This document shows positions 11,280 to 20,008 of a stretch of DNA of 64,000 nucleotides, piece by piece (position 1 is the stretch's first letter; the number at the start of each line of letters is the position of its first letter). Origin of the DNA: Rugosimonospora sp040255525 (GTDB lineage Bacteria; Actinomycetota; Actinomycetes; Mycobacteriales; Micromonosporaceae); assembly GCA_040255525.1 (NCBI GenBank), contig JBDZVD010000019.1, forward strand, positions 12,144 through 76,143. The letters are read 5' to 3'. The notes beneath the pieces were generated by a model. That model made no database searches and had not been told where the DNA came from. It saw nothing but the letters and a program-made list of their open reading frames with translations. Made by a program: the position numbers and the translations under genes.

Positions 11280-11370
11280 TATCGCCGCAAGGCCACCCGA
11301 GTCTGTCTGCCAGGTGTCAGATAGCGATAATTCGATCCGAGTCGTTGCACGAAGCGCGCATGCTGAATGC

Positions 11371-11934
11371 ATGCAGGTTCAATTCCACCGTACCGACGGT
11401 GCCGGTGGCTACGCGGTGCTCATGCGCCGCGACGACGGGCTGACCGTCCGCCTGCCGGGTCTCGACCGGAGCTTCCGCGTTCCGCACGATCTGGCGCACT
11501 TCGTGACCGAGCGCGAATTCCAGCTGGGCCGCGGGGTCTTCGGCAGCATCGCGGCCGGAGCGATGTTCAGCAACATGGCCGTGGTCGGCGGCCGCGCCCG
11601 GCACGACGCCAACGGGCGCTCCCGGGCCGTCATCCGCGCGCACTCGGCCGAGCTGAGCCTCGCCGAGGTGCTCTCCGGCGTGGTGCACGACGGGGTGGAG
11701 CACGAGTCCAACACCGACACCGTGTACCGGCAGCTCCTGATCGCGTACGGCAGCCTGCGTCCGGGGCCCTGCCCGTACCCGATGGCCACCCTGCGCCGCT
11801 GTCTCGGGCTGCTGTGGGCCCTGGAGGGGCGGTGGCGCGCCGTACCGGTCGGCCAGCGCCTGGCCCTGCGCTGGGAGCTGCCCGGCGTCGCGGGGGCCGC
11901 GGTACCGGAGGTCAGGACGTCTTTCCGGCGGTGA
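11371..11934 (+). CDS. Unrecognised actinobacterial protein
   Basis: 187 residues from ATG 11371 (MQVQFHRTDGAGGYAVLMRR). I do not recognise a domain. It is soluble, has a repeated aromatic/basic pattern at the start that looks like a short beta-sheet (YAVLMRRDDGLTVRLPGLDR), then helical stretches and a cluster of Arg-rich turns at the end. No strong ribosome-binding site. It is divergent from acnA across 190 bp that hold the AcnR-type operator, so iron or citrate status could affect it. Codon usage matches its neighbours, so it is very likely expressed. Confidence 0.7.
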   Translation: MQVQFHRTDGAGGYAVLMRRDDGLTVRLPGLDRSFRVPHDLAHFVTEREFQLGRGVFGSIAAGAMFSNMAVVGGRARHDANGRSRAVIRAHSAELSLAEVLSGVVHDGVEHESNTDTVYRQLLIAYGSLRPGPCPYPMATLRRCLGLLWALEGRWRAVPVGQRLALRWELPGVAGAAVPEVRTSFRR

Positions 11935-12039
11935 GCCTCCGCGGTCGCGACGCCAGTACCCGCGGGTGGTAGCCGCCGGCCCGGGGCTTGCCCGGATCGG
12001 GTGGCAGACCGCGTTCGGCGTCCGTTCGCCGAGCCCGGT

Positions 12040-12378
12040 TCAACGCTCGGCCGCGCGCTCCTGGTCGTCGAGGAAGCGTTCGACCAGACCTCTGATGACC
12101 GCCGCCATGCTGAAGCTGTGCTCGTTGCACCAGGTCCGCAGGCGCTCGTGCGCCTCGGTGGGCAGCCGGATGTTGACCAGCTGGCTGGCCTCACCGGCGA
12201 CCAGGCCGGTGGCGACCTCACGGGACGCCAGCAGGTCACGGTGCAGGACCTGCCCCAGCGGCCAGGCCCTGCGCGCGCTACCCCCAAGCAGCCAGGCGGT
12301 GATCTCCTGGCGGTCGGCGGGTTCGAGCGTTTCCAGCAGTGCGGCCAGCTTCTCGACCGGCCCGTCCTCGGACGCCAT
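12040..12378 (-). CDS. Ribbon-helix-helix DNA-binding protein
   Basis: 112 residues from ATG 12378. The C-terminal part, VNIRLPTEAHERLRTWCNEH then FSMAAVIRGLVERFL, is a ribbon-helix-helix of the MetJ/Arc/CopG type: one beta-strand and two helices. The N-terminal half (EDGPVEKLAALLETLEP...ITAWLLGG) is helical. Proteins of this make are often antitoxins or autoregulators; no toxin gene is adjacent. A 12-bp-arm palindrome (12386-12415) lies just upstream of the start and is the obvious candidate operator. It follows pepP by 41 bp on the same strand. Confidence 0.85.
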   Translation of the reverse strand: MASEDGPVEKLAALLETLEPADRQEITAWLLGGSARRAWPLGQVLHRDLLASREVATGLVAGEASQLVNIRLPTEAHERLRTWCNEHSFSMAAVIRGLVERFLDDQERAAER

Positions 12379-12385
12379 CAGCCAA

Positions 12386-12415
12386 CGATAGCGTGCGGTA
12401 GTGCGCGCGCTATCG
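12386..12415. promoter_or_regulatory. Palindrome between pepP and the ribbon-helix-helix gene
   Basis: CGATAGCGTGCG (12386-12397) and CGCGCGCTATCG (12404-12415) pair at 11 of 12 positions around a 6-bp spacer. It is 7 bp from the regulator start and 4 bp from the pepP stop, so it could be the regulator's own operator, the pepP terminator, or both. Confidence 0.6.
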
Positions 12416-12419
12416 CGGG

Positions 12420-13853
12420 TCAGCCGGGCAGGCGGGGGCCGGCCTCGCGCTGCGCGGCGAGCCACGACTCGACGTCGTCGGCACTGCGCGGCAGGCCGGC
12501 GGAGAGCACCTGCGCCCCGGCGGAGGTGACCAGCACGTCGTCCTCGATCCGGATGCCGATGCCGCGCAGTTCCTCCGGGACCAGTTCGTCCTCCGGTTGG
12601 AAGTACAGGCCGGGCTCGACGGTCAGCACGTACCCCTCGTCGAGGGTGCCCTCGCGGTAGCGCTCGCGCCGCGCGTGCGCGCAGTCGTGCACGTCGAGGC
12701 CGAGCATGTGGCCGAAGCCGTGCAGCGTCCAGCGCCGGTACACCGTGGAGTCCCGGTCCATCGCCTCGTCAACGCCGACCGGCAGCAGGCCGAGGTCGGC
12801 CAGCCCCTCGGCGAGCACCCGCATGCAGGTCTGGTGGATGTCGTCGAACATCACGCCGGGCTTGATCGCCTCGATGCCGGCCTGCTGAGAGGCGTGGACG
12901 ATGTCGTACACCCGGCGCTGCAGCGGGCTGAAGGTGCCGCTGACCGGCACGGTACGGGTGACGTCGGCGGTGTACAGGTGCCGGTTCTCCACGCCCATGT
13001 CCATCAGGAGCAGGTCGCCGGGGCGGGTGTACCCGTCGTTGCGGACCCAGTGCAGGGTCGCGCCGTGCGCCCCGCTGCCCACGATCGATCCGTACCCGAC
13101 CTGGTTGCCGTCGTGCCGGGCACGCAGCCCGAACACCCCGTCGAGCAGTCGCTCGGCGACCGGCCGGTCCGCCGGCAGCACCCGGGCGACGTCCTCGAAC
13201 CCCCGGACGGTGGCGTCGATCGCGTCCTGGAGCTGGGCGATCTCCCAGTCGTCCTTGACCAGCTTCAGCTCGGACAGCACGGTGGCCAGCTCGTCGTCGC
13301 GCCCGGGGTTGCCGCGCACCGCCGCGTCGACGTCCGGATCGAAGCCGCGCAGCACCCGGGTGCTGCCCGGGGCGCAGTCGTCGAGCACCGCGCCGAGGTC
13401 GTCCAGGTTGGCGGTGTCGACGCCCAGCTCGGTGGCCTTCTCGGCGAGCGTGTGCCGGCGGCCGATCCACAGCTCGCCGTAGACCCGGTCGCGGAAGAAC
13501 TCGTCGGTGTCGCGCGGCGAGCGGGGCCGCACGTACAGGGTGCTCTCGCCGCCCGGGCGGATGACCAGGACGGCGTCCGGGTCGTGCTCGCCGGTGAGGT
13601 AGACGAAGTCACTGCCGGGGCGGAACGGGTAAAATGTGTCGTTTGCCCGAACTTTCTCCCGGCCGGTCGGAATGATCAGCGTCTCGCCGGGCAGTGCCTC
13701 GGACAGGGCGGCCCGGCGCTTGACGTAGTGCGCGGCCCCCGGGCCGGGTGCGACGGTCAGGGCGCTGTCGCGCCATCCGGTCCGCATGAAGGCCAGGAAC
13801 TTTTCCGGAAAATCGGGGTCATGCGTCTGGGTACCGGAGACTTCATCGCTCAT
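12420..13853 (-). CDS. pepP: Xaa-Pro aminopeptidase (M24B)
   Basis: 477 residues, ATG 13853. It removes an N-terminal residue preceding proline. The N-terminal AMP_N domain (about 30-190) is followed by the pita-bread fold with the five metal ligands seen in order: Asp in LLMDMGVE, Asp in YTADVTRTV, His in HGFGHMLGLDVHD, Glu in LTVEPGLYF and Glu in IGIRIEDDVLV. Full-length compared with E. coli PepP (about 440). Divergent from asnB with 62 bp between starts. Confidence 0.96.
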   Translation of the reverse strand: MSDEVSGTQTHDPDFPEKFLAFMRTGWRDSALTVAPGPGAAHYVKRRAALSEALPGETLIIPTGREKVRANDTFYPFRPGSDFVYLTGEHDPDAVLVIRPGGESTLYVRPRSPRDTDEFFRDRVYGELWIGRRHTLAEKATELGVDTANLDDLGAVLDDCAPGSTRVLRGFDPDVDAAVRGNPGRDDELATVLSELKLVKDDWEIAQLQDAIDATVRGFEDVARVLPADRPVAERLLDGVFGLRARHDGNQVGYGSIVGSGAHGATLHWVRNDGYTRPGDLLLMDMGVENRHLYTADVTRTVPVSGTFSPLQRRVYDIVHASQQAGIEAIKPGVMFDDIHQTCMRVLAEGLADLGLLPVGVDEAMDRDSTVYRRWTLHGFGHMLGLDVHDCAHARRERYREGTLDEGYVLTVEPGLYFQPEDELVPEELRGIGIRIEDDVLVTSAGAQVLSAGLPRSADDVESWLAAQREAGPRLPG

Positions 13854-13915
13854 GTCGAGAACCTATCGTGCCAGTCGGGCCAGGGTCACCAGGCGACCAT
13901 GAAAGGATGACCGCC

Positions 13916-15877
13916 ATGTGCGGACTCCTGACGTTCATCAGCTCGCGCAGCGACGCGCCCTTCCACCGTGAGGCGGTGGCACAGGCACTCGAGAGCCTGC
14001 ACCACCGTGGCCCGGATGAGACCGGGGTCCAGGTGATCGGCTCCGAGGTGATCTTCGCGCACAAGCGGCTGTCCATCATCGACGTCGCCGGCAGCCACGA
14101 GCCGCTGCCGTACGCGAACGGGCGCTACCTGCTCACTTTCAACGGCGAGATCTACAACTACATCGAGCTGCGCGAGGAACTGATCCGGAACTACGGCGCC
14201 CGGTTCGACACCGAGGGCGACGGCGAGGTGATCGTCGCCGGGTTCCACCACTGGGGCGAGGCGGTGGTCGACCGGCTGCGCGGCATGTTCGCGTTCGTGA
14301 TCGTCGACACCCACCAGCGGCTGGTCTTCGGCGCCCGCGACCCGTACGGCATCAAGCCGCTGTTCCACCTGGTCACCGCCGACGGGCTGTACCTGGCGAG
14401 CGAGAAGAAGGCGCTGCTGCCGTTCCTGACCGAGGCGTACTACGGCAGTGCCGACGGGCGGGGCGGGGTCGACACCGCCAACCTGTCGCACTACCTGACC
14501 CTGCAGTACGTGCCGGAGCCCGGCACCCTGCACCGGGGCATCGGCCGGGTCGGCTCCGGCGAGTGCTTCACGTACCGGGCCGGCGGCACGTTCGCCACCC
14601 GCCGGTACTATCAGCCCCAGTTCCGGCCGACCCCGACCAACGACCCCGAGTCGCTGTACCGGCGCATCCGGGAGACGTTGCGGGAGAGCGTCCGGATGCA
14701 CATGCGCTCGGACGTGCCGGTCGGCGCGTTCCTGTCCAGCGGCATCGACTCCACCGCCGTGGTCGCGCTGGCCCGCGAGTTCAACCCGAACATCCTGACC
14801 TTCACGGTCGGGTACGACGTGGACGGGTACTCCGAGATCGAAGTCGCCCAGGATTCCGCGCGCCACCTCGGGGTGACCACGATCCCGACCAAGATCGGGC
14901 CGCAGGACATGATGGAGGCGCTGCCGAAGATCGTCTGGCACCTGGACGACCCGGTCGCCGATCCGGCGCTGGTACCGCTGTACTTCGTGGCCAAGAAGGC
15001 GTCCGAGTACGTGACCGTGGTGCTGTCCGGGGAGGGTGCGGACGAGTTCTTCGGCGGGTACACGATCTACCGCGAGCCGCTGTCGCTGTCGGCCATCAAC
15101 GGGCTGCCGGACCCGGTGCAGAAGGGACTGCGCAAGGTCGCCCAGGTGATCCCGCAGGGAGTCAAGGGCAAGAGCTTCCTGGAGCGGGGCACCACCCCGC
15201 TGGAGGAGCGCTACTACGGCAACGCCCGGATGTTCACCGAGGCGGAGAAGCGCCGCCTGCTGCGCCGCTACGACGAGCGGGTGCGCTACACCGACATCAC
15301 CGCGCCGATCTACGCCGAGGCGGCCGCCGCCGGCCTGGACGACGTGACCAAGATGCAGTACATCGACCTGTACACCTGGCTGCGCGGGGACATCCTGGTC
15401 AAGGCGGACCGGATGTCCATGGCCCATTCGCTGGAGGTTCGCGTCCCGTTCCTGGACCGGCCGGTCTTCGACGTGGCCGCGACCATCCCGGTCGACCTGA
15501 AACTGCCGCCGCACTCGACGGACACCAAGTTCGCGATGCGCCAGGCGCTGCGCGAGGTGGTCCCGCCGGCGATCGTCAACCGCAAGAAGCTCGGCTTCCC
15601 GACCCCCACCCGGGTCTGGCTGGCCGGCGAGATGTACGACTGGGCGCACGACATCATGGCCCGTTCGGGCGCCGGCGACCTGCTCGACCTGGGCTACGCC
15701 CGCAACCTGCTGGACGCGCACAAGCGCGGCGAGGCGGACTACTCGCGCAAGGTGTGGACGGTGCTGGTGTTCTGCGTGTGGCACGCGATCTTTGTGGAGC
15801 GCGCGCTGGATCCGGGCATCACCCGGGCCCAGTCCGCGCTGCTGACCAAGCCCGTGGTCGGCTCGATGGTGCGCTGA
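13916..15877 (+). CDS. asnB: Asparagine synthase, glutamine-hydrolysing
   Basis: 653 residues. ATG 13916 is chosen over ATG 13907 and 13868 because it places Cys directly after Met (MCGLLTF), as needed for the N-terminal nucleophile of the class II glutamine amidotransferase, and GAAAGG lies nine bases upstream. The amidotransferase half runs to about residue 210; the synthase half has the ATP-PP loop SSGIDSTAV and the LSGEGADEFFGGY motif. It makes asparagine from aspartate, glutamine and ATP; related enzymes also amidate cell-wall or lipid acceptors, so the acceptor is not certain. Confidence 0.95.
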   Translation: MCGLLTFISSRSDAPFHREAVAQALESLHHRGPDETGVQVIGSEVIFAHKRLSIIDVAGSHEPLPYANGRYLLTFNGEIYNYIELREELIRNYGARFDTEGDGEVIVAGFHHWGEAVVDRLRGMFAFVIVDTHQRLVFGARDPYGIKPLFHLVTADGLYLASEKKALLPFLTEAYYGSADGRGGVDTANLSHYLTLQYVPEPGTLHRGIGRVGSGECFTYRAGGTFATRRYYQPQFRPTPTNDPESLYRRIRETLRESVRMHMRSDVPVGAFLSSGIDSTAVVALAREFNPNILTFTVGYDVDGYSEIEVAQDSARHLGVTTIPTKIGPQDMMEALPKIVWHLDDPVADPALVPLYFVAKKASEYVTVVLSGEGADEFFGGYTIYREPLSLSAINGLPDPVQKGLRKVAQVIPQGVKGKSFLERGTTPLEERYYGNARMFTEAEKRRLLRRYDERVRYTDITAPIYAEAAAAGLDDVTKMQYIDLYTWLRGDILVKADRMSMAHSLEVRVPFLDRPVFDVAATIPVDLKLPPHSTDTKFAMRQALREVVPPAIVNRKKLGFPTPTRVWLAGEMYDWAHDIMARSGAGDLLDLGYARNLLDAHKRGEADYSRKVWTVLVFCVWHAIFVERALDPGITRAQSALLTKPVVGSMVR

Positions 15878-15958
15878 GCGCCGCCGCGCGCCCCGGCCGC
15901 CGGGCCGGGCGCGCGGCCGCGTCGATTACCCGCCCGAGGCGCGGGTACGGCCGCGTGG

Positions 15959-17635
15959 ATGAGTGCGGTCGGAGGGTGGCGCAGGCGCGTGCGGGAATCC
16001 GGGCGCGTCCGGCTGGCACTGCTGATCATCCTCGCCGCGGTACCGCCCGGCATCGAGGCGGCCGTGGTCGCCGCCGGGTTCGCCAGTACGATCAGCCTCG
16101 CCCCGCACATCACCGCCGTGTGGCCGTACGGGACCTTTCACGACCTGCTCTGGGTGATGGTGTACCACCGGTCCTGGGGCGGGTTCGTCGGCGAATCGAT
16201 GGTCGCGATCGGCGTACGTGCGCTGCTGAGCACCGGGCTGATCGCGCTGGCCTGGCCGTCCGGGCGGGAGCGCCCGCCACTGGGCCGGCTGGCCTGGCGC
16301 AATCTGTTCTACTCGGCGTTGCTGGGCGCCATCCTGGCCCCGTGGGCGGCGCTGGGTGTCGTCGCCTCCGAGGTGTCGGTCTCCTGGTACCTGGCCGGCG
16401 AACTGGTGCCACTCTTGATCCTGGCGCCGTTCCTCCAGCGTGGCGGCATCGTGCCCGGCTGGTGGCGCGGGCTGCCGCCGCTGGGCACGGTCGTGCTGTC
16501 GCTGGTCAACATCGTGACGCTCACGGCAGGCAGCGCGCTGGTGTGGTGGGCGTCGCCGCGCTGGACCGTGCCGATCGCCATCCTGGTCGGCGGCGTCAAC
16601 GGGATCCTCTGGCGGTACGCGGTGCGCACCGCGCTGCTGCGCCCCGGTGTGCGCTGGCCGCGGGTACCGGGCACACCGATCGTCATCGTCGTGGTGGCCG
16701 TCGCGGTGTTCGTCGTCGCCGACCTGACCCTGCTGGGTGGCCACAGTCGCGAACAGCGCGAGCCCGAGCCGATCGCCGAACTGGAAGCCGTCTCCGACGG
16801 CCATCCGGTGATCTTCCTCGCCGGCTACAACTCCGACTACCGCGGTGGGGCCGGCGGGAGCGTGCCGCCGGTCGTGCGCTTCTCATACCGCGGTCTCGAC
16901 CGTGACGGGCACCCGCGCCCGTACACCCCGGTGGACACCCACCAGTCGCTGTCGACCAGCGCGGCGCGGCTGGCCCGGCAGATCGACCAGGTGCACCGCA
17001 GCACCGGCATGCCGGTGGCGCTGCTGGCGGAGAGCGAGGGGGTCTTCGTCGTCCACTTCTACCTGCAGACCATGCCGCACCCCGGGGTCGACCGGGTGGC
17101 CTACCTGAGCCCGCCGATCCGGGCCGGGCGCATCTACTACCCGCCCCGCGACCGCAGCTCCGGCTGGGGTGTGGTGACCGGCTGGGAGCTACGGGCGATC
17201 TTCGCCGTGGTCAGCGCGGCCAACGGGCTGCCGAACAGTGCCGACGAGCCGTTCGTCCGGTCGCTGATGGACAACGCCCCGCTGTTTCGCGGCAACCGGC
17301 TGCTGTGCCCCCACCGTGGGGTGAGGACGCTGGCATTCCTGCCGAGCGGCGACGCGATCAGCGTCTCGCCGTGGATCCATCCGCGGGTGCCGGTGGTCGA
17401 GGTGTCCAGCGTGCACGGCATCCTGATCGACGACCCGGACGTCCGGCAGCGGCTCGCCGACTTCATCCGGACCGGGCGCCAGGAGCAGCACCGGCTGTGG
17501 GGGTACGCGGCGCTGCAGTGGGCGGGCGCGGCGTGGCAGGCGCCGTCGCTGCGCGGGCAGTGGAACCCGGCCTGGCGTGAGGTCGCCGGCCGGTCGAACC
17601 GGAACTTCAGGCCGGACATGTGCCTGATGCGTTGA
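15959..17635 (+). CDS. Membrane protein fused to an alpha/beta-hydrolase-like domain
   Basis: 558 residues from ATG 15959, 81 bp after asnB. Residues 1 to about 260 contain around seven hydrophobic segments ending in PIVIVVVAVAVFVVADLTLL. The rest is soluble: HPVIFLAGYNSDYRGG resembles the first strand and oxyanion turn of alpha/beta hydrolases, LLAESEG stands where GxSxG is expected (Ala instead of the first Gly), and VEVSSVHGIL could carry the catalytic His. The architecture suggests a lipid- or membrane-facing esterase on one side of the membrane. I know no characterised homologue; the enzymatic call is inference. Confidence 0.75.
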   Translation: MSAVGGWRRRVRESGRVRLALLIILAAVPPGIEAAVVAAGFASTISLAPHITAVWPYGTFHDLLWVMVYHRSWGGFVGESMVAIGVRALLSTGLIALAWPSGRERPPLGRLAWRNLFYSALLGAILAPWAALGVVASEVSVSWYLAGELVPLLILAPFLQRGGIVPGWWRGLPPLGTVVLSLVNIVTLTAGSALVWWASPRWTVPIAILVGGVNGILWRYAVRTALLRPGVRWPRVPGTPIVIVVVAVAVFVVADLTLLGGHSREQREPEPIAELEAVSDGHPVIFLAGYNSDYRGGAGGSVPPVVRFSYRGLDRDGHPRPYTPVDTHQSLSTSAARLARQIDQVHRSTGMPVALLAESEGVFVVHFYLQTMPHPGVDRVAYLSPPIRAGRIYYPPRDRSSGWGVVTGWELRAIFAVVSAANGLPNSADEPFVRSLMDNAPLFRGNRLLCPHRGVRTLAFLPSGDAISVSPWIHPRVPVVEVSSVHGILIDDPDVRQRLADFIRTGRQEQHRLWGYAALQWAGAAWQAPSLRGQWNPAWREVAGRSNRNFRPDMCLMR

Positions 17636-17639
17636 CCGT

Positions 17640-18467
17640 TCAGGCCCGTCCGGACAGCTCGGCGAAACCGCGCTCCACCGCGACCAGCGAGAGCTCCGGG
17701 CCGAACGGCGAGCGGTCGGCCACGGCCTGCGCTGTGGCCCGATCCCGGTGCCCGTAACGGATCAGCCAGTCCAACTCGCTGAGCTGCTGGTGCTGCCGGA
17801 CGACGAAATCCCGGTCGACCGGCACGCCGTGGCCCGGCACCACGACCGTGTCGGGGGAGACCAGTTCCAGCAGGGCGGTGACGGTCTCGGGCCACTCCAG
17901 CGGGTACGAGTCCTCGAAGTCGGGCGGCCCGCTCTGCTCGATCAGGTCGCCGGCCACCACCACGCCGGCGTCGGGTACCTGCACCACCAGGTCGCCCTCG
18001 GTGTGGCCGCGGCCGAGGTGGCGCAGCTCGACCCGCCGGCCGCCGACGTTCAGGGTCGCGCTGCGGTGCACCACCCGGGTGGGTACCGCGATGGCGGCGG
18101 CACCCAACTCCTCGGCCAGCTCCGGCTGGGTCGGCAGCCACTGCTCGTACCACGTCCGCTGCCAGCGGGGCCCGTGGTCGCGTAGCTGCGCGACGGCGTC
18201 CCGGTGAGCCCAGATCGCACCGCCACCGGCGTCGAGGAACGCCGAGTTGCCGAAGCAGTGGTCGAAGTGGTGGTGGGTGTTGACCGCCGCCAGCGGGGCC
18301 GGGGTGACCCGGCGAACCGCCTCGGCCAGCTCGCGGCCCTGACCGGGCCCGGACAGCGTGTCGACCAGCAGCGCGCCGCCGTCGCCGGCGATGAGCGTGG
18401 AGTTGACGTCCAGCGACCCGTGCCGCAGCACGTACACCCCGGCGGCGACCTCGGTGAACTCGATCAT
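17640..18467 (-). CDS. Metallo-beta-lactamase-fold hydrolase
   Basis: About 275 residues. ATG 18467 overlaps the TGA of the upstream thioesterase-like gene, so the two are translationally coupled (a GTG at 18470 is also possible). The zinc signature is NTHHHFDHCFGN, followed by the later ligands in GRGHTEGDLVV, GDLIEQ and PGHG. This set (HxHxDH, H, D, H) fits class B/glyoxalase-II-type hydrolases. Substrate unknown; pairing with a hotdog thioesterase hints at a thioester or lactone substrate, but this is only context. Confidence 0.92.
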   Translation of the reverse strand: MIEFTEVAAGVYVLRHGSLDVNSTLIAGDGGALLVDTLSGPGQGRELAEAVRRVTPAPLAAVNTHHHFDHCFGNSAFLDAGGGAIWAHRDAVAQLRDHGPRWQRTWYEQWLPTQPELAEELGAAAIAVPTRVVHRSATLNVGGRRVELRHLGRGHTEGDLVVQVPDAGVVVAGDLIEQSGPPDFEDSYPLEWPETVTALLELVSPDTVVVPGHGVPVDRDFVVRQHQQLSELDWLIRYGHRDRATAQAVADRSPFGPELSLVAVERGFAELSGRA

Positions 18468-18847
18468 CACGCGTACGCCCTCGCGACGAACTTCTCCCGG
18501 TCGACGATCATCCGGTCGACCCGTACCCGCGCGGCCACCTGCTCGTCCTGGCGCAGGGTCACCACGAACGCCAACCGGCGCCCGTCGACCTCGGACAGCA
18601 CGGCCTCCGCCACGACCAGCCCGCCGACCGGCGTAGCCAGCAGGTGGTCGAGTTCCGCCCGTACCCCCACCGTGGTCGAGCCCGCCGGCAGCCGGCCGGC
18701 GGTCAGCGCCACCGTGGCCGCCTCGGCGAGTGCCAGCGCCCGCGGCGAGCCCAGCACGGGAACGTCGCCCGAGCCCAGCGACTGCGCGGTGTCGGCGTCG
18801 GTGACGGTCAGCTGCACCCGCGTGGCGAGTCCCGGCCGCAACTCCAT
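18467..18847 (-). CDS. Hotdog-fold thioesterase-like protein (FlK type)
   Basis: 126 residues, ATG 18847. The stretch MELRPGLATRVQLTVTDADT, then LGSGDVPVLGSPRALALAEA and GVRAELDHLLATPVG matches the FlK fluoroacetyl-CoA-thioesterase-like family, in which Thr/Glu/His near these positions do the chemistry; Glu in ALAEAATV and His in ELDHLL are present. Most members are not fluoroacetyl-specific. It overlaps the start of the MBL hydrolase, forming a two-gene operon. Confidence 0.88.
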   Translation of the reverse strand: MELRPGLATRVQLTVTDADTAQSLGSGDVPVLGSPRALALAEAATVALTAGRLPAGSTTVGVRAELDHLLATPVGGLVVAEAVLSEVDGRRLAFVVTLRQDEQVAARVRVDRMIVDREKFVARAYA

Positions 18848-18943
18848 GAAGGAAAGCCTACGGGGTCGTCCGCGTCGCGCTGCCGGAGCCGGCGATGCTC
18901 GCCCGGCCGGTACGGCATCCGGAGGCCGCCGCCGGCCCGGTGG

Positions 18944-19807
18944 TCAGCCGGAAGCCAGCCGGAAGCGGGTACCGGCGGCGGCGATGTCCGCGTCGCCGCC
19001 GCCGGCCTCCACCGCCGCCAGCCAGGCCGGCAGCGTCGCCTCGATCGCGGGCAGGTCGATTCCGCGCTTCCGGGCGGCCTCGACGACCATGCCGATGTCC
19101 TTGGCCGCGTGCTTGAGCGGGAAGCCGGGGTCGAGCTTGCCGGCCAGCATGGTGCGGCCCTTCATCAGCGCGTACGGCGAAGCGACGGCCTCGCCGTCCA
19201 GCGCGTCCAGGATCGTGGCCGGGTCGATGTCCAGGCAGGTGGCCAGCGCCATGGTCTCGGCGATGCCCTCCACGACCGCCGCCAGCCAGGTGTTGAGGGC
19301 CAGCTTGACGGCACTGCCCCGGCCGGCCGCCCCGAGCCAGAAGGTCCGCTTCCCGAGGATGTCGAACAGCGGCTGGACCCGCTCGCGCGTCTCGTCCGGA
19401 CCGGATGCCAGGATCAGCAGCTGCCCCTGCCGGGCCGGCGCGACGGTGCCGAGTACCGGCGCGTCGACCAGGACGAGTCGCTGCGCCGCGGCCAGCTCGC
19501 CCAGCTCGGCAGTGGCCGGTACGCCGACGGTGCCCATCTGGACCCAGATCGTGCCGGCCGCCGGCCGGGCCTGCCGGATCACCTCGGCGGTGGCGGCGCC
19601 GTCGGTGAGCATGGTGAGCACGATCTCCGCCCCAGCGACCGCCCCGGCGGCGCCGGTCACGACCTCGACGCCCTGGGCTGACCGCCCCGCGCTGCGGTTC
19701 CAGCCACGGACCGGGAAACCGTGCTCGGCCAGGTTGGCCGCGATGGCCGTGCCCATCAGCCCCAGGCCGAGAACGGTGACCCGCGCCGCGGACGTGGTGT
19801 TGCGCAT
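18944..19807 (-). CDS. Beta-hydroxyacid dehydrogenase family protein (NAD(P)-dependent)
   Basis: 287 residues, ATG 19807. The Rossmann motif VTVLGLGLMGTAIAANL opens the protein, the substrate-binding DAPVLGTVAPARQGQL replaces the usual DAPVSGG, and the catalytic lysine is in GSAVKLALNTWL. It belongs to the 3-hydroxyisobutyrate / tartronate semialdehyde / 6-phosphogluconate group, and the family also includes imine reductases. Residues past 165 form the helical dimer domain. Substrate not predictable; no metabolic operon surrounds it. Confidence 0.92.
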   Translation of the reverse strand: MRNTTSAARVTVLGLGLMGTAIAANLAEHGFPVRGWNRSAGRSAQGVEVVTGAAGAVAGAEIVLTMLTDGAATAEVIRQARPAAGTIWVQMGTVGVPATAELGELAAAQRLVLVDAPVLGTVAPARQGQLLILASGPDETRERVQPLFDILGKRTFWLGAAGRGSAVKLALNTWLAAVVEGIAETMALATCLDIDPATILDALDGEAVASPYALMKGRTMLAGKLDPGFPLKHAAKDIGMVVEAARKRGIDLPAIEATLPAWLAAVEAGGGDADIAAAGTRFRLASG

Positions 19808-19970
19808 CGGCGGATCCTCTCCTCGGCGATCGCCGTACCGTACCCGGACACCACGGCGGAAAACTCCGCGGTGATCGGCGGCCGGAGCCTACCTCCGGTC
19901 CGTCGGCCGCTCGCCGGGCGTACCGGCGGGGCTGTCGCCCGGCCCGTCCGCGCTGGATTGGACGTCCGCG

Positions 19971-20008
19971 GTGGGCTGGTCAACCGCCGGTGGGCTGGTC
20001 AACCGCCG
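19971..20008. repeat. 19-bp perfect tandem duplication
   Basis: The unit GTGGGCTGGTCAACCGCCG occurs twice without spacer (19971-19989 and 19990-20008). It lies at the 3' end of the small gene at 19980-20294 and, not being a multiple of three, shifts which stop ends that frame. Confidence 0.9.
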
